Source: Oscillospiraceae bacterium (GTDB taxonomy: Bacteria; Bacillota_A; Clostridia; Oscillospirales; Oscillospiraceae). Taken from it: a DNA stretch of 5,468 nt. Positions 5,028-5,468 of this stretch are shown one piece after another. The notes under the pieces were generated by a model. It saw nothing but the letters and a program-made list of their open reading frames with translations, was not told where the DNA came from and did no database searches. Position 1 is the first letter of the stretch; every line of letters starts with the position of its first letter. The stretch lies in the NCBI GenBank assembly GCA_017455225.1, contig JAFTBL010000073.1, positions 1 through 5,468 on the forward strand, read 5' to 3'. Made by a program: the position numbers and the translations under genes.

Positions 5028-5369
5028 TTATGTTAAATCATAAGTGGTAAATCCAAACTTACAAATTCTCTTCTGCATTTCATAAAAACGAATGTGCATG
5101 GGTTTGGTAAATAACTCTATTAAAAATGGCTTTTTAATGAATTCAACAATGACCGTACTATCATCACAGTAAAAAATGAATTGTCTTTTACAGATATTTC
5201 TATCACCGACACAGGTAGGGATCTTAACGCTCTTTTTAGCCTCATAGTTCTTTTTGCATTCAGAAAAATCTAATATTCTGCCATCATTAAACTTGATTCC
5301 ATAGCTTTGAACCTCCAAAACATCTTTTTCAAGGTATTTGATAACATTGGTTCGATTCTCGTCTATCAT
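5028..5369 (-). CDS. AT-rich gene for an unknown 113-residue protein
   Basis: I cannot name this family. The protein begins MIDENRTNVIKYLEKDV and has an alpha/beta look. A middle part contains GIKFNDGRILDF (24-35), then CVGDRN, KRQFIFYCDDSTVIVEFIKK and a C-terminal FGFTTYDLT. It has several cysteines, no signal peptide and no clear membrane segment. I chose ATG 5369-5367 because GGGAG (5378-5382) lies 8 nt upstream and a plausible promoter sits just above. The frame is open further up to a TTG at 5432, but the earlier starts have no ribosome site and overlap that promoter. Composition is unlike the rest of the window: 19 of 60 bases are G or C in 5041-5100, against 43 of 60 in 2041-2100, and codons such as AAA, ATA and AGA are common. 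This suggests recent transfer. It precedes the XRE gene on the same strand, separated by that gene's operator. Confidence 0.7.
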   Translation of the reverse strand: MIDENRTNVIKYLEKDVLEVQSYGIKFNDGRILDFSECKKNYEAKKSVKIPTCVGDRNICKRQFIFYCDDSTVIVEFIKKPFLIELFTKPMHIRFYEMQKRICKFGFTTYDLT

Positions 5370-5403
5370 ATTCTTTTCTCCCATTGCCAGCTTTTTCAGA
5401 TAA

Positions 5404-5432
5404 ATGCTATCACGTCTGTGCATGTTTTTCAA
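5404..5432 (-). promoter_or_regulatory. Candidate promoter of the AT-rich gene
   Basis: On the minus strand TTGAAA (5427-5432, 5 of 6) and TAGCAT (5404-5409, 4 of 6) are 17 bp apart. Transcription would start near 5397, about 28 nt before the chosen ATG. The region is AT-rich, so chance matches are more likely here. Further up, TATAACT occurs twice (5436-5442 and 5452-5458), 16 bp apart. Confidence 0.42.
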
Positions 5433-5468
5433 CGGTATAACTGCAACTCAATATAACTCGCCGCAGGC

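Noticed and set aside
1..5468. CRISPR array, tRNA/rRNA genes or complete insertion sequence
   Set aside because: There are no regularly spaced direct repeats, no cloverleaf-like segments and no transposase-like frame with flanking terminal repeats. The only long inverted repeat (4950-4989) fits an operator.

Overview
The window looks like a piece of a G+C-rich Clostridia chromosome, probably from the gut Oscillospiraceae/Ruminococcaceae type. This rests on strong AGGAG-type ribosome sites, consensus TTGACA/TATAAT promoters, a DUF4298 protein, a TSUP permease and a Firmicutes-style XRE regulator. The taxon is inferred from gene style, not from a marker gene. Every gene I can support reads on the minus strand, so transcription runs from high to low coordinates. 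I found no convincing plus-strand gene, tRNA, rRNA, CRISPR array or complete insertion sequence.

Right end (4924-5468): an AT-rich gene of unknown function (5028-5369) stands out sharply from its G+C-rich surroundings and looks acquired. Next comes a small XRE-family DNA-binding protein (4702-4923). Its promoter is overlaid by a perfect 16-bp inverted repeat (4950-4989) that is probably its own operator. A terminator at 4581-4616 closes this unit.

Middle (1903-4536): a near-consensus promoter (4508-4536) starts an operon that appears to hold five genes. In order they are a 210-residue unknown protein (3841-4473), a possible 26-residue peptide (3745-3825), a DUF4298 protein (3455-3748), a TSUP/TauE-SafE permease (2654-3448) and an aspartate/glutamate-type racemase (1950-2657). 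Spacing is 15 nt, a 4-nt overlap, 6 nt, and a 4-nt overlap. A terminator at 1903-1929 ends the operon.

Left part (1-1753): a separate promoter (1725-1753) drives an acidic amino acid/dicarboxylate:cation symporter (427-1665). Two stacked terminators follow it. The symporter and the racemase together suggest uptake and interconversion of aspartate or glutamate, possibly as D-isomers; this is inference from neighbourhood. The left edge (1-221) holds the first 73 residues of a protein resembling phage portal proteins, with no terminase gene in front of it. That marks a likely prophage remnant or a phage/host junction.

The least explained features are the small coupled ORF in the operon, the operator palindrome of the XRE gene, the AT-rich orphan gene, and the hairpin cluster between the symporter and the portal-like gene. 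I did not find a clearly new multi-gene system.
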